Source: Forficula auricularia (Eukaryota; Arthropoda; Insecta; Dermaptera; Forficulidae). From it: 64,000 nt of DNA. A program made the position numbers and the translations under genes. The stretch is taken from positions 3,650,935 through 3,714,934 of the forward strand of contig JALMQS010000075.1 in NCBI GenBank assembly GCA_024734495.1, in the 5' to 3' direction. A model generated the notes under the pieces. It searched no databases. It saw nothing but the letters and a program-made list of their open reading frames with translations, and had not been told where the DNA came from. Below are positions 47,558-59,646 of this stretch, piece by piece (positions within the stretch are counted from its first letter, which is position 1; the number at the start of each line of letters is the position of its first letter).

Positions 47558-47756
47558 TCGTTATAAATAGATAAAATTTATAATTCCAGCAGAAGACACA
47601 CTCTTTTGTTGTCTCCTTCAATAAATAAAAATTCTGCTACTCTCGGCAAAAACTTTCAATTTAATAGATGTATAATTAAAGTTTTGAGCATCTTTTTTTT
47701 TTGAAAATAGTTGGTAGTTTTTTCAAAAAATCAGCTCGGGTTCAGATTAACCAAGA

Positions 47757-47972
47757 TGTATTTTAAAAGAGACAGAATTCAATCAATCTTTTTCAGAGAG
47801 AGGTTTTTGTCTCGAGGGTGTGAGCTGACTGCCCGGATAGCGTGTTAGTTCTCAGGTTCGACCCCTGGGGGGATGAATCCCCTCTGATATCGCAATTTAA
47901 TAATATTTCTACTAAAATCTTAGAATTTGTCCTAAAAAGATTGATTGAATTCTGTCCCTTTTAAAATAATAG
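47757..47972. repeat. Inverted repeat enclosing a tRNA-like block
   Basis: Arms TTTTAAAAGAGACAGAATTC and AATTCAATCAATCTTTTT are mirrored at 47932-47970. Between them, 47820-47880 holds AGGTTCGACCCCTGG (box B-like) after a weak D-arm. This could be a tRNA-headed non-autonomous element. Confidence 0.5.
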
Positions 47973-48460
47973 ATGGTTATTATTAATGGATATAAATTAA
48001 TTAATAGTGGATGTTATGGAGAGAGGGTTGGCGAGGGTGACTTGTTGGTTGGGTTACCATCACGTTCGAATGCTTTGGATTGGAGAATGGGGATGGCGTT
48101 TTGTTGGGGGTTAATTAGCCTCGCCCTATCCGGGGGACTGAATGTCACCCTGATCTCCACTAGGGCGGAGGAATTTGTGTGTGTGTGTGTGCGATGATAA
48201 GGATAAGAAGGGGTGGGTGGTGTGAAATGTAGGGTATTGTGATCGTGTCACGCCTTGTCAGGGCCGGCTGCTGCGCGGCTAATTTCCTCCACCCCCAAAC
48301 CCCAACCCTCGCCCTTTCATCCCTCCAATGCAGATTTCTTCAAATTATTTATTTCATTTACAGAATTGAATAATATTTATTATTAGTTAACCTCCGGTCA
48401 CTTTGGGCCACGATCCCCCTAAACGTAAATCACGTTTCGATAAAAACTCAACGCCCCTTG
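47973..48460. other. Intergenic sequence
   Basis: GC-richer stretch with a TG repeat (48175-48191) and GGGCCGGCTGC. The 74-codon open frame at 47973 shows no known domain. No gene recognised. Confidence 0.35.
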
Positions 48461-48464
48461 GTGG

Positions 48465-48730
48465 GGGGTAAATTAGAAATTAGAGGAAAATGTGAACACT
48501 TTTTCAACGACTCGATTTGTTCATTCACAATATTTGATTATGGCATTTTTTCGTTATCAACAAACGGTTTGAACTATGCATTTGTTGGTGGGGGCGGGGG
48601 GGGGGGGAGTAGATGAGAAATTAAAGGAAAATATGAACACTTTTTCAACGACTCGATTTGTTCATTCACAGTATTTGATTATGACATTTATCGTTATCAA
48701 CAAACGGTTTGAACTATGCATTTGTAACTT
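48465..48730 (+). repeat. Tandem duplication of ~130 bp
   Basis: TGAACACTTTTTCAACGACT to TTTGAACTATGCATTTG occurs twice (about 48490-48585 and 48632-48724), joined by a G-rich run. Confidence 0.85.
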
Positions 48731-49750
48731 TGCAGAAAGGTGCAGTTACAATTATTTAAAGTGTTTTTATATGCGATTTTTAAGTTTGAAAATTTTGGTC
48801 TTGTTTATGAAACTGTATGTACTCTTCGATTTTTTGATCGTTTTTTGTTTTAGACTTCTATTCGTTCTACAAATTTTGAGACCGGGTTGATGGTGGTCCT
48901 ATGATGGTTACTGTTTTTTTTTTCGATTTTTTTTATTTTGATTTTCTTTCAACAAACTAAAATACTAATTATTTATTTTAAACACTAATAGCGAATAAAT
49001 TTTTTTTCGAAATTTTCAAAAACCGAAAAAAAGTGATAGTTACTTGGGACCTCTGTCGATCCGGTCTTGAGATTGTCGAGGTTTGAAGTAGAGGATTGTC
49101 AAAAAATTGATAAGTACAGTTTCGAGGGCGGGATTGAAGTTTTCAAGCTCAGGAATCTCTTTAAATGGTTTTTTAATAATATTTTCTGGAGGGTATGTGA
49201 AAGAACAGTGATTTCAGGGGGGGGGGGGAAGAATTTGAATTTGGACTATTTTTGAAGAAGTTGTGGGCGGGGGGCCGAGGCTCGATATCTTTTGAACCGG
49301 TGAAAGTTTCGGGATTTGCCAGGAATAGTTTCAGTAGGTTCAAGAGATAAAAGAGATCAAGGGTTGAAGTTTTTCAAGCCGTCCGAAGAATGCCTCTTAT
49401 ATATTTAAAAAAATATTTCTTTTTTACTGAGGCTTCACGACCCCCTTATAGAGGCTTCGCGACCCACATGTTAAAAAACACTGGTTTACACAATTTAAAT
49501 GAAATTATATAAAAAAAAACATTTCATTCTGTTATATTTCGCAAACTTTTCTCTATAAAAATAATTAAGACTAAAAAGTAAAAAAATAAATCGTCGCCTG
49601 TCAAAAAGCCTCGCGTCACATTTGGCAATCCCTCACGGCACACAGATTGGGAAACACTGATCTAACTCATTAAATAAATAGAATATTTTATTGTCCTAAT
49701 TTTCTTCCTATACCGTATACATCATTATAGAAAACAGTTTTTGACAAAAT
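48731..49750. other. Intergenic sequence with hAT-like termini
   Basis: No gene. 49425-49490 (GCGACCCAC, AAAAAACACTGG) and 49600-49668 (GGGAAACACTG) look like hAT ends, but pairings could not be made. 49505-49595 repeats 46905-47000. Confidence 0.4.
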
Positions 49751-50540
49751 GGCAATTAGTTTGATTAATTAAATAGTAAATTTTATAATTTTTCTCATTA
49801 ATATATCAAAGAATAATTGATACGTCAACGAGAATTATTTTGACCGCGCTTATTTGAAAAAGATATTTATCGCGAGACTACTGCGGATTACGCTATTGGA
49901 GTCTGCGGAGTCTTAAGTCTGGACCAAGAGAGAAAAAGATGTGATACACTCAGCTACAATCCAACGTCATTTCGCGTATATCCCGCTAGACATTCGGATG
50001 GATCACCAAGTGAATTTGAAATCTCAGATGCTTGCCATTAATTAATCGAATCTTTTCTACATTTGATTCAATCGCGAATCTAATGTAGGAAATTTTTGTC
50101 AAATATTGAGCGAAAATAATATCTGAACTTATATATTTCTAACTTGAAATAATGATTTTAAATAAATTTTATAATTTTTCTCATTAATATATCAAAGAAT
50201 AATTGATGCCTCAACGAGAATTATTTTGACCGCGCTTATTTGAAAAATATATTTATCGCGAGACTACTGCGGATTACGCTATTGGAGTCTGCGGAGTCTT
50301 AAGTCTGGAACAAGTGAGAAAATCTCTCTTTCAAATAAGCGCCGTCAAAATGGTTCTCGTCGACGTGTCAATTATTCTTTGATATATTAATGAGAAAAAT
50401 TATAAAATTTATTTAAAATCATTATTTCAAGTTAGAAATATATAAGTTCAGATATTATTTTCACTCAATATTTGACAAAAATTCCCTACATTAGATTCGC
50501 CATTGAATCAAATGTAGAAAACATTCGATTAATTAAATAG
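49750..50540. repeat. Dispersed repeat with direct and inverted copies
   Basis: A ~160-bp unit (ATATCAAAGAATAATTGAT, then TTATCGCGAGACTACTGCGG, then GAGTCTTAAGTCTGGA) occurs at 49800-49935 and 50180-50315, and in part inverted at 50325-50415. Another copy is in XRN2 intron 15 (29560-29830). Confidence 0.7.
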
Positions 50541-51430
50541 GCCCCCAAGTAGTGTTATCTCAGGGCCCCACAAACTCACGGTCCGCCCCTGTCTAGATCC
50601 CTATAATGAAAATTCGACTCCTTGTTGGGAACCATCTTTCATTGTCTAATTGTATGTATTATATGTGTTAATTTTATTTTTTTGCAAACTAAGACCAGAA
50701 AAAAACGAACTTTGTTATCATTATTATTTTTTTTTTTTTTAATGAAAACTCCCTTTAATGAATTCGTGCCTTGTGGAGGGTTCGTTCCAAGTTCAATTTG
50801 TCGGTGTGCTGGTGCGTGTTCTTCCGAGTGGTGAGGAAGAGAGATAAAAAAAAAAAAAAAAATTGGGCAGCAGCCGGAGGCTTCAGAGCCGGACTGCTGG
50901 ACCTGCCACGTTCTTGAGATCGAGTTAATCAACGCCCCCGGGCCTCGGCCACTCCAGACAACCCGGACGGGCTTAAAGGGACCTCAGAAGACCCCTCGGT
51001 GGGCAAGCATAAGATTAGCGAGATAGGACGACAAATCCTACATACCCCTCCATCAACCAAACATAAAAATACTCGAATGAACGTCGTGTATTTGGGTTGG
51101 GTATGTTTGTAAATAAATTATACATATAGTTAACAGTGTATAATGTGGTTTATATCGAAAATAATCTTGATGAGGCCATCCACATGACTTTACCATACAT
51201 CTGGCCCCTCTCTTATATTTAATAAAAGTGCCTGCACCCACCGAACGATGCTCGGTAACTTTTTGCCTCTAAATAGCTTAAGTTTCAAATTTCAAAGCTC
51301 TACGACTTATTGAAGACGATTTATGTATAATTAAAATATTTATTTTACGACCCCTACCTTTATTTCACTCGGATTAAAATCTATACACGACTAATAACTC
51401 ATGACACTTGATAAGTACACCAATTTAAAA
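50541..51430. other. Intergenic sequence with a GC-rich block
   Basis: 50755-51055 is unusually GC-rich for this window (GGGCAGCAGCCGGAGG, CCCCCGGGCCTCGGCC) with two A/T-runs. It may be a 5' piece of a retroelement or part of a SINE, but no match is recognisable. 51165-51260 contains repeat termini seen at 945 and 39320. Confidence 0.35.
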
Positions 51431-52025
51431 AAAAAATAAGCTGACGTGTTCTGATGTGGCCATCCACTTGACTTTACCAAACAACCTGGCCCCTAAAATT
51501 ATTTATAATCATGTAGGAGGGGATTAGTTTTTGCATTTTTATACTTCTGGTGTCCCACTGATTATGTATACAAAATTTGGTTGAGTTTGCTCAAACGGCC
51601 TAGTTTTTAATTTTTAACCCCCTCCCCCCCTCCACCTCCCTTAATTTTGGGTCGATATGCACCAAAATCTAATCACCTCTTAATCTCAATGGACCAAAAC
51701 TACATGTGAAATTTGGTTTCGATATTACCACTAGTTTTTGAGCTAGCTCGTCCCCAAATTTGGTAACGCATTGAGTAACTAACTAACTAATTAACTAACA
51801 GACATTTAGACAAAACAATTATTATCTCGAAAAATATAATTTTTTCGATGTTCACTTATTAGATCTTTTTTGTAGAGCAAAATGCCCTGGTTTCGCTCAA
51901 TTTTTTTTAATCAAAATAGTTTCAGCCGTTTTTGAGATATTTCGAAAAAAATAAGGAAAAAAACCACTTTTTTTCATGCATGATTACAATACTTGACCAT
52001 ACCCTGTATGGTAAAGTAAAAATGA
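51431..52025. repeat. Dispersed repeat with GTATGGTAAAGT ends, copy 2
   Basis: Matches 18000-18545, from GCTGACGTGTTCTGATGTGG to CCCTGTATGGTAAAGT. Confidence 0.65.
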
Positions 52026-52860
52026 TTAATGCCGTTTTTGAGAAAATCAAATAAAACGATAAATCTTTCATTTAAATGTCCACTTCCGGTGTTCCGATTT
52101 TAACAAAATGCTTGCTATACCCCTTCTAGCCTATATCGAGCTTATATCGAATTTCGTACCTCTGAGATTTATGGTTGCGAAACGCAGGGGGGAACATTCT
52201 TACGTGTGTGAAGATCAACTTCCGGTACAAAAATATTGTGGTACTTCTTGTAGCCTAAGTTTCAAATTTCAAGACTATGCGACTTACCGAAGACGAAATT
52301 TCATACAAATCTAATAAAGAATCTAGGACTTATATTGATAGTTTATTTTTTTGAACCCTCCAATTTCGGAATTATTTTATTTCATCTCAAGTGCAAATTT
52401 TACATGCAGGGGATAAATTAAGCGGGGGAGGGGGGGGGGGGTGTTGAAAATAAAATTATAAGATATTCAGACTCTAAAAACCAAGAAAAATGAAATATAC
52501 TATGTACATAATGAACCTATAATAAAAGTGTTAATATTTTTTCGGGGGCCGAAATTGGGGGTTCAAAAAAATAAAATATCAATATAAGTCCTAGATCCTT
52601 TAATCATATAATTAAAAATCCAAGTTTATGAAACAAATTTACGATTTTCTTACAGAACGAATGCAATAAAGTCTTATAAAACCTGTATTTTTTTATACTA
52701 TGTTCTCTGTTATTCGGCGGGCTTAGCTAATGAATTCCCTCAGATTTGTATATATATTTTTTGCTAATTGTGTTTAGAAATTACTAAAATCGAAAAAATC
52801 ACTTTTAAGCATTTTTACGGATCCGTTCAAAATTAAAACGGTACCATCTTAACTGACTTC
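52026..52860. other. Intergenic sequence
   Basis: No gene. Contains a G-run (52427-52442) and a GATATTCAGACTCTAAAAACC block that recurs at 62640-62700. Confidence 0.4.
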
Positions 52861-52887
52861 AAAAAAGGAGGAGGTTCTCTATTCGAC

Positions 52888-52918
<31 letters not shown>

Positions 52919-55112
52919 GGCCATGTTACCTCATATCTCCGCCAATTGTCAACATATTTTGAAAAAATTTTTTGCATTGGGTCCAGTCTAGCTTCCGATT
53001 GGTCCCGTTTTTTTTTTTTTCGTTTTTTTTTCATAGGTATTAGACCTTTTTTATTAGGTTTGTTTAGACCTAACCTCTTTGTTTATGAACCGATTTCGAT
53101 GGTTCTTTTTTTATCCGAAAGCGGGTATCTTAGGGATGGTGTCATATTAATTTGGTCAAGTTCTGATGATATGATCACTATTAATAACATCTTAAAAAGA
53201 GAAAAATAAAAATAATTTTTAAGAAAAAATAAAAACCGACTTCAAAAGATTAAATGCAACAAATAAAATACACTAGAAAGGTATAAATAATTATTAAATT
53301 TATTTAGTTACAACTAAACGACGAAATATTAACATGAAATTACTTTTTGAAGTTGGTGCCAAACAAACTATACCTACTTATAAGCGAGCGTACCCACCAA
53401 ACGTACTAAGTAAGATCCGTCAAGTTCAAATCATAAAAGGTATATGTTTGGCACCGACTTAAAAAAGTAATTTCATCTTAATATTTCGTAGTTTAGTTGT
53501 AACTAAATAAGATAATAATTGTTTTATACCTTTTAGTGTATTTTATTTGTTGCATTTTATTTTTTGAAGTCGGTTTTTATTTTTTTCTTAAAAATTATTT
53601 AGATACAACGTTTGCTTGTCTTTTCGTTTGTCAGTTTGTCAGAGGATTGTAGCTCATAAACTAAATAAGATAAACTTGAAATATAAATTGATAATATGCA
53701 TTAAAATTTCAATTAATTCAACTATTTAGAAAATGTATAAGATTACGCTTTCGGCGATGAATTTTTTTAAACTTAAAGTAAAATAAATAATATCTAAAAT
53801 GATAAGAATAATGATGATAAAATTATTTTATCACCTTTTATATTCATTTAATTCATTTCTTGTTTACCTATTTACTTTTGAAAAAAAATCTTTTAGTCAA
53901 GGTTCCAAGGCTATTTAAAGTAATTATATAAGCCCCCCCTTTTTAAATTTTCTATGTAAAATACTTATTTATTACATAAGATTACTTAATTTATGATAAT
54001 AATTATTCAATTTAATTATTTATCTGTGGGGAGTGGTAAAATTTTTTTGAAATATTTTATATTGACTCAAGTAATAGTTTCTTTTCTATTGGTCATTATT
54101 CATTAAATAACATTTATTTATTATCACTCGCTATATTATGTATTTCACAGATTTACCAATATGCAAAAATGTGATTTTTCTTTATATTATATACCTATTC
54201 AACCACCAAATTTCAACCTATTTACATTATACATTCTTTTTAACCGACTTCAAAAAAGGAGGAGGTTCTCTATTCGACTGATTTTTTTTTTTTTTTTTTT
54301 GTGTCTATGTTACCCCCGTATCTCCGCCAATTGTGAACCGATTTTGAAAATTTTTTTTGCATTGGGTCCAGTCTACCTTCCGATTGGTCCCTTTTTTTTA
54401 TAGGTATTAGACCTTTTTTGGTTGGTTTGTTCACGACTAACTTCTTTGTTTATGAACCGATTTCGATGATTCTTTTTTTATTGGAAAGCGGGTATCTTAG
54501 GGATGGTGCCATATTAATTTAGTCAAGTTCTGATGATATGATCACTATTAATAACATCTCTAAAAAAGAGAAAAATAAGGCACAATTTAAAAAAAAAAAT
54601 TAAAAAAACCGACCTCAAAAAACAAAATACACTAAATTGTCTGTAAGCGTATAAAACAATTATTAACTTATTTAGTTACAATAGCCGGCGAAATATTAAG
54701 AAGAAATTACTTTTTGAAGTCGGTGCCAAACATATACCTTTTATGAACCGCACCTCGACGGATCTTACTTAGTACGTTTGGTGGGTACGCTCGCTTATAA
54801 GTATAGTTTGTTTGGCACCGACTTCAAAAAGTAATTTCATCTTAATATTTCGTAGTTTGGCTGTAACTAAATAAGATAATAATTATTTTATACCTTTTAG
54901 TGTATTTTATTTGTTGCATTTAATTTTTTTGAAGTCGGTTTTATTTTTTTCATAAAAATTTTATGAATCGCATTCGACGGATCTTACTTAGTACGTTTGG
55001 TTGGTACGCTCGCTTATAAGTATAGTTTGTTTGGCACCGACTTCAAAAAGTAATTTCATCTTAATATTTCGTAGTTTAGCTGTAACTAAATAAGAAAATA
55101 ATTATTTTATAC
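52860..55112. repeat. Complex of GAAGTCGG palindromic repeats
   Basis: Two copies of a unit starting GACTTCAAAAAAGGAGGAGG, with T-run and ATCTCCGCCAATTGT (52856-53215, 54242-54590), and three copies of a palindrome with GAAGTCGGTGCCAAAC arms around CGCTCGCTTATAAG (53320-53580, 54690-54940, 54960-55100). This is a dispersed arthropod-type DNA repeat with no coding sequence. The last copy is cut by Penelope element 2 and resumes at 61711-61795. Confidence 0.65.
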
Positions 55113-55213
55113 TTATTATCATTTCCGTCCATAATTTAATTTATAATTTGAAAGTTTATATTGGGAAAATAAGGACAAGTTTTTATGTGTGACTTTTTTA
55201 TTTATCCACCAAC

Positions 55214-55242
55214 GTTTCGTCGACTTTCGCCGACTTCTTCAG
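55214..55242 (-). ncRNA. Hammerhead ribozyme core, Penelope element 2, 3' end
   Basis: - strand: CTGAAGA (55242-55236), stem II GTCG/CGAC, GAAAC followed by GTT. Complete core with a minimal stem III and U cleavage site, in sense with the endonuclease reading frame. Confidence 0.75.
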
Positions 55243-55791
55243 GGTTTATAATTATAAGAACATTCTTGATATTAATTTACAAAAGTATAGTCAGAATCCA
55301 AAACAAACATGTATCAATAGTTTACCTACCAAATAGTCATGTCACACATTCGTTTAAATTTTCTTTATTACCTTCGTTACCATTGAAGGCCATCAGAATA
55401 CAATTTTCAAAAGATATTTGGCACATTCACAAAAAATACAATTTTTTTTCTTTATAATAACAACCTTATCAATACAGAACAGAACAGTAATCACTTCTTT
55501 AAAAAAATAGATAAAATATTTTTCTTTTTATCCCTATATACAAAAATCTCAACTTCGAATAAATTAAACTTATATATTAATAAAATATATGTCAACGACA
55601 CTAGTCAAGTTATTATTAGATGAAAAAAATTTTTTTTTTTTTTTTTATTTAATGACCTCGGAAATGAATCCATTTGGCCAGTTCCTTTTGTTTTTTTTTT
55701 TTTTTTAAAGATACATTATTTACATTTTTATATATACATATGTACAATTATAATTCTATATCAACATTTAAAAAAAAAATCTTTTTTAAAT

Positions 55792-58098
55792 TTAAATATA
55801 TAGTTTGGATGCAATTAATAGTTTTATTATTGCCTCTTGTATCTCGGACTCATGACAGTCGGGATTGAAATACGCAAGAATTAATTGCATTGATGTAGGT
55901 AATGGTATTTTTTGGGAAGATCTATTATAAAATGAGTCAATCGCTCTAAAATTATTTGAGCACCCCAGAAAAATGTGGTTGACATCACCCATTTGGATGC
56001 CATCACATTCACAAAAAGGAGTGTCTCTTAAGTTAAATTGAAAAAGTCTTCTGGGGGTAGCCGCGTGACCCATTCTCAATCGTATTATTAGAACTATTAA
56101 CCTCCTATATAACCGACAGTCATGAAACCATGTTTTACATCCAATTCTGGGCATAATAGAGTGCAAATAGAAACCTCTCGATTCTGAAGAGGAGTCCCAA
56201 AATTTTTGCCACAAATCAATAGATTTTTTCTTAATACTATTAATTGCATCTACGTAGGTGAGGCCCATGTTCAATGGAGCTCCATCCGTAATAGCCTGTT
56301 TTGCTAAGGAGTCAACAAATTCGTTGTATTGGATGCCCACATGAGAGGGACACCATAGGAATTCAACAGTATTATTTATTTTACACATACACTCACAAAT
56401 TTTATAAATAAGATAGTTCTCTGACTTAGTTTTATAAAAGTTTTTGATTGATTTTAAAACGCTTTGAGAATCTGATACAATTAAAATTTTTTTAGATTGA
56501 TCTAATGAGTCTATATAAACCAAAGCCCTTAGGATAGCGATCGCTTCTGCGCTAAATATGGAACAATCCTTAGATATTTTAAATTTTTCATAGTAGTTAT
56601 TGGTTACATGGTAGAAGGCACAACCTACATTTTCGTCCATTTTAGAGCCGTCTGTAAAAATCAGCTCATAATCAAAAAATTCATCTCTGAGAAGCGAACT
56701 AAATTTTATATTGATATAAGCTTCTTCTTTTGTCCATGGGGGAATGTTGATAGGGACGTTAGAGTGTTTAATGTTGTATGGGAAGTGATATATAAGAGGC
56801 TTTGGACTGACGTGTAATTTGTGTACTATATTTTCCAACTTATTATATTGATTGATTATAAGAAGGTTTTGCAGATTGTGGGTTATAGGCTGTGGGATGG
56901 AAAGGAAATTTTTCAGTTCGGATATTGAGTTCAACATTTGCGTGTCGCTGTTTATGATTTTTCTGATTAAAAATTTCTGAGTCAAAAACTCCCTTCTAAT
57001 ATTGAGAGGCATTTCATGGGCTTCAATGAGTAGAGAGTTGGTTGGTGTAGACGACATAGCTCCTATACAAGTGCGGATGACCTTATATTGTAATTTATCC
57101 AACTGGGATAGTACTGCTTTGGATGCATTGCCATAAACAGTTCCACCATAATCAAAGATAGATCGTATTAGGGATCGGTAAATCAGGAGGCAACATGATG
57201 GATGTGCTCCCCACCACGTTCTTGTGATATATCTTATTATGTTCAAACGAATTTCACTTTTTTTGACAATATATTCTATATGATGTTTCCAGGATAGTTT
57301 TTTGTCAAATATAAGACCTAAGAATTTAGTTTTTTCAACAATTTGTATATTCATGTTATTTATTGATAAAACATTCAAATTATTCATTTTATATCTTCTG
57401 GAGAAAATGATTCCCTTAGTTTTTTGTGGTTCCATTTCGAGATTAATTTTGGGGAGCCAAGAGCTGATTTTTTGGAGGGTTTCTTCCAGTTTACTTGAAT
57501 TTTCATTTATACTTGGGCTCGACGTCCAGATAATTATATCATCGGCAAATTGGAGCATCTTGACTCCTGGGCTAACGAGAGACTCGAGTTCGTTTGTGTA
57601 TAATACGTATAAAAGGGGGCTGAGAACTCCCCCTTGCGCCACCCCTTTGGATATTATTCTCGGACCCAGAATTTCATCGTCGTGTTTGCAATATAGTTTT
57701 CTTGAGTGGTTTAGTTTGATAATGTTATTAATAATTTGGGATGGGATATTTAAATTGTTGAGTTTTTCGGCCATGACCTCAATGATCACATTATCATATG
57801 CTGATTTAATATCTAGAAATATGGCAGTAAGATATTCTCTTTTTGAAAAACTTGTGTAAATATCGTTCGAAAAGAGTGTAAGGTTATCCAAAGTGCTCTT
57901 TTTTTTCCTAAATCCAAATTGTGAATTCGAAATTATGTTTGAGCTTTCCAGCCAATATTCAAGTCTATTTTTTAAAATAGTTTCAAACAGCTTTTCTAAT
58001 GCAGAGGAGAGGACAATTGGTCTGTATGATGACGCAATATTGGGATTTTTATTTGGTTTTTTAATAGGAATGACCAGTTGAGAGGTCCATGAATCTGG
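55792..58098 (-). pseudogene. LINE ORF2 C-terminal part: reverse transcriptase and RNase H
   Basis: Continues ORF2 after the frameshift and is open from about 58098 to the stop at 55792. Reverse transcriptase: ASSYRPIVLSSALEK, FGFRKKKST, TAIFLDIKSAYDNV (A), GVAQGGVLSPLLYVLYTNEL (B), LQFADDIIIW (C) and LGLIFDKKLSW. RNase H: LIFTDGSKMDENVG, SAEAIAILRAL, VSDSQSVL and WCPSHVGIQYNEFVDSLAK with the D, E, D and H/D positions. A C-terminal CCHC-like CECDGIQMGDVNHIFLGC follows. RNase H places it in the I superfamily. All catalytic residues seem intact. Confidence 0.88.
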
Positions 58099-59528
58099 AA
58101 AATGTTGTTTTCACTAAAGGTGTTAAATAATATTAAAAGAAAGTTTTTTGATTGAGTAGGCAAATTTTTAATCATGGAAAAATGGACTTGATCTAGACCC
58201 GGAGCGCTATTTCTTTTCGAATCGAGAGCTATCTCGAACTCCTTCATATTAAAGGGTTCAACAGCCCATTCCAAATTAGGGTGGTTTACATTTTGAAAAA
58301 GAGGAACATCCATGGGAACGAATGCTGGAGCGATATTCATAAAGAATTCTTCCATCGTGTCCTTGTCTAGAAAGGAGTCATTAGGAGCCGAGATGTTTTT
58401 TAATGCTTTTATTTTATTCCAGATTAATTTTACGGGGGTGTCTTTATTAATTGTAGAGCAGAATTTCTTCCAACTGATTCTTTTTTTATATTTAAGAAGC
58501 ACTTTTGTTTGAGCATCGGTTTTTTTATATTCGATATAGTTTTCGATGGACATGTTATCCACATATGCTTTAAATTTTAATTTTCGTTTTGAACATATTT
58601 TGGAACAATCTTCGTCCCACCAAATGGGGGATGATTTCTGATTCTTTGGGTGAGTTTTGGAAGTATTTACATTCGCAAAGTCAAGAGATTTATTAATATC
58701 ACCAATAAAGTTATCATATTTGATTAGGGCATTTTCTATATTGGGAACGATTATTGTATTATACTTTTCATTGGTCATTGAGGTTTTATAGCTATTCCAG
58801 TCAATCTTGTTTATATTAATTGTTCTATGAATATTTTTTTTATTTATATAAGGTATATTATTGCAGTTGATTTTCATTAAAATTGGATAATGATCTGACC
58901 CCATTGGGTCTTGGTGGACATCCCATTCTATTAAGTGAGATATATCCGATGTTGACAAAGATATGTCCAATGGAGAGGAAGCCCTATTCAGCCTCGGGAT
59001 CATCGTATTTTGTCCGTTATTTAGAATTATCATTCCGTCTTGATTAATATTATTATTTAGGGTGGTTCCAGCTTTATCTTGGTAGGTACAACCAGAGGCG
59101 TAAAAGTGGGCATTAAAATCACCTCCTATTAAAATAGGCCCTTGGAATTGGTCCAGTAAATTTCTCCACATGATATAGTTAATAGTGGTTTTAGGTGGTG
59201 CATATAATGAAATTATATTGATTTGTATATTGTTATTTAATGCTAAATTTATTGCACAAACCTCATATTTTATATTATTTTTGTTAATATTTATTTCTTT
59301 ATAATTAATATTTTTATTTATAATAATAGCAACTCCACCTTTTCCTTCTGGGCGATCGCTACGTATAATCTTATACTTTTTGAAATGATAATTATATTCG
59401 GGTTTAAACCAGCTTTCAGATATCAAAATAATGTCAATATTATTCTGATTAATTAGTCTTTCAAATGCCTCTTTTTTATTATGTAGGGATCTTGCGTTCC
59501 ATTGAAGAATGTTATAGTTCTTAGACAT
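57996..59528 (-). pseudogene. LINE ORF2 N-terminal part: AP-type endonuclease
   Basis: First ~480 residues of ORF2. Endonuclease motifs: LQWNARSLHNKKEAFERL, ILISESW, ISLYAPP, IGGDFNAHFYASGC and GSDHYPILM. A linker and the first reverse transcriptase block (RNSAPGLDQVHFSMIKN) follow. After NTFSENNIF the frame is wrong; the correct sequence continues in the frame of 55792-57891, implying loss of one T in a T-run at about 58099-58102. With that exception ORF2 would run the whole 1245 residues. Confidence 0.88.
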
Positions 59529-59646
59529 TTTTAGAAAAAATATTTTTAAAGTAATATTGGTTTATCACAAGTATTTCATAAGGCTTTATAATGAGTGGCT
59601 ATATATAGATAAATATTATTAGAATTTTAAAAGTATTATTTTATTT

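Larger units (their letters stand above)
47387..47661. mobile_element. Palindromic hammerhead element, family A, copy 3
   Basis: 275 bp flanked by the 13-bp duplication TAATAGATGTATA (47374-47386, 47662-47674). The arms match copy 2. Both arms have near-complete hammerhead cores. The extra tail TGCTACTCTCGGCAAAAACT at the right end is also found at the start of copies 1, 2 and 4, giving the orientation (3' or 5' end of the RNA). Confidence 0.85.

Noticed and set aside
48576..48890. 104-codon Phe/Leu-rich open frame
   Set aside because: Starts in a G-run and covers a tandem duplication; no domain or splice context.
53000..53209. Open frame in 52946-53209 as a gene
   Set aside because: The sequence recurs at 54300-54560 as part of a non-coding repeat; the frame is not maintained.
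55185..55457. 90-codon + strand open frame beside the T-rich flank
   Set aside because: Covers the Penelope terminal repeat and 3' UTR in antisense; the matching stretch at 61614 shows it is non-coding.
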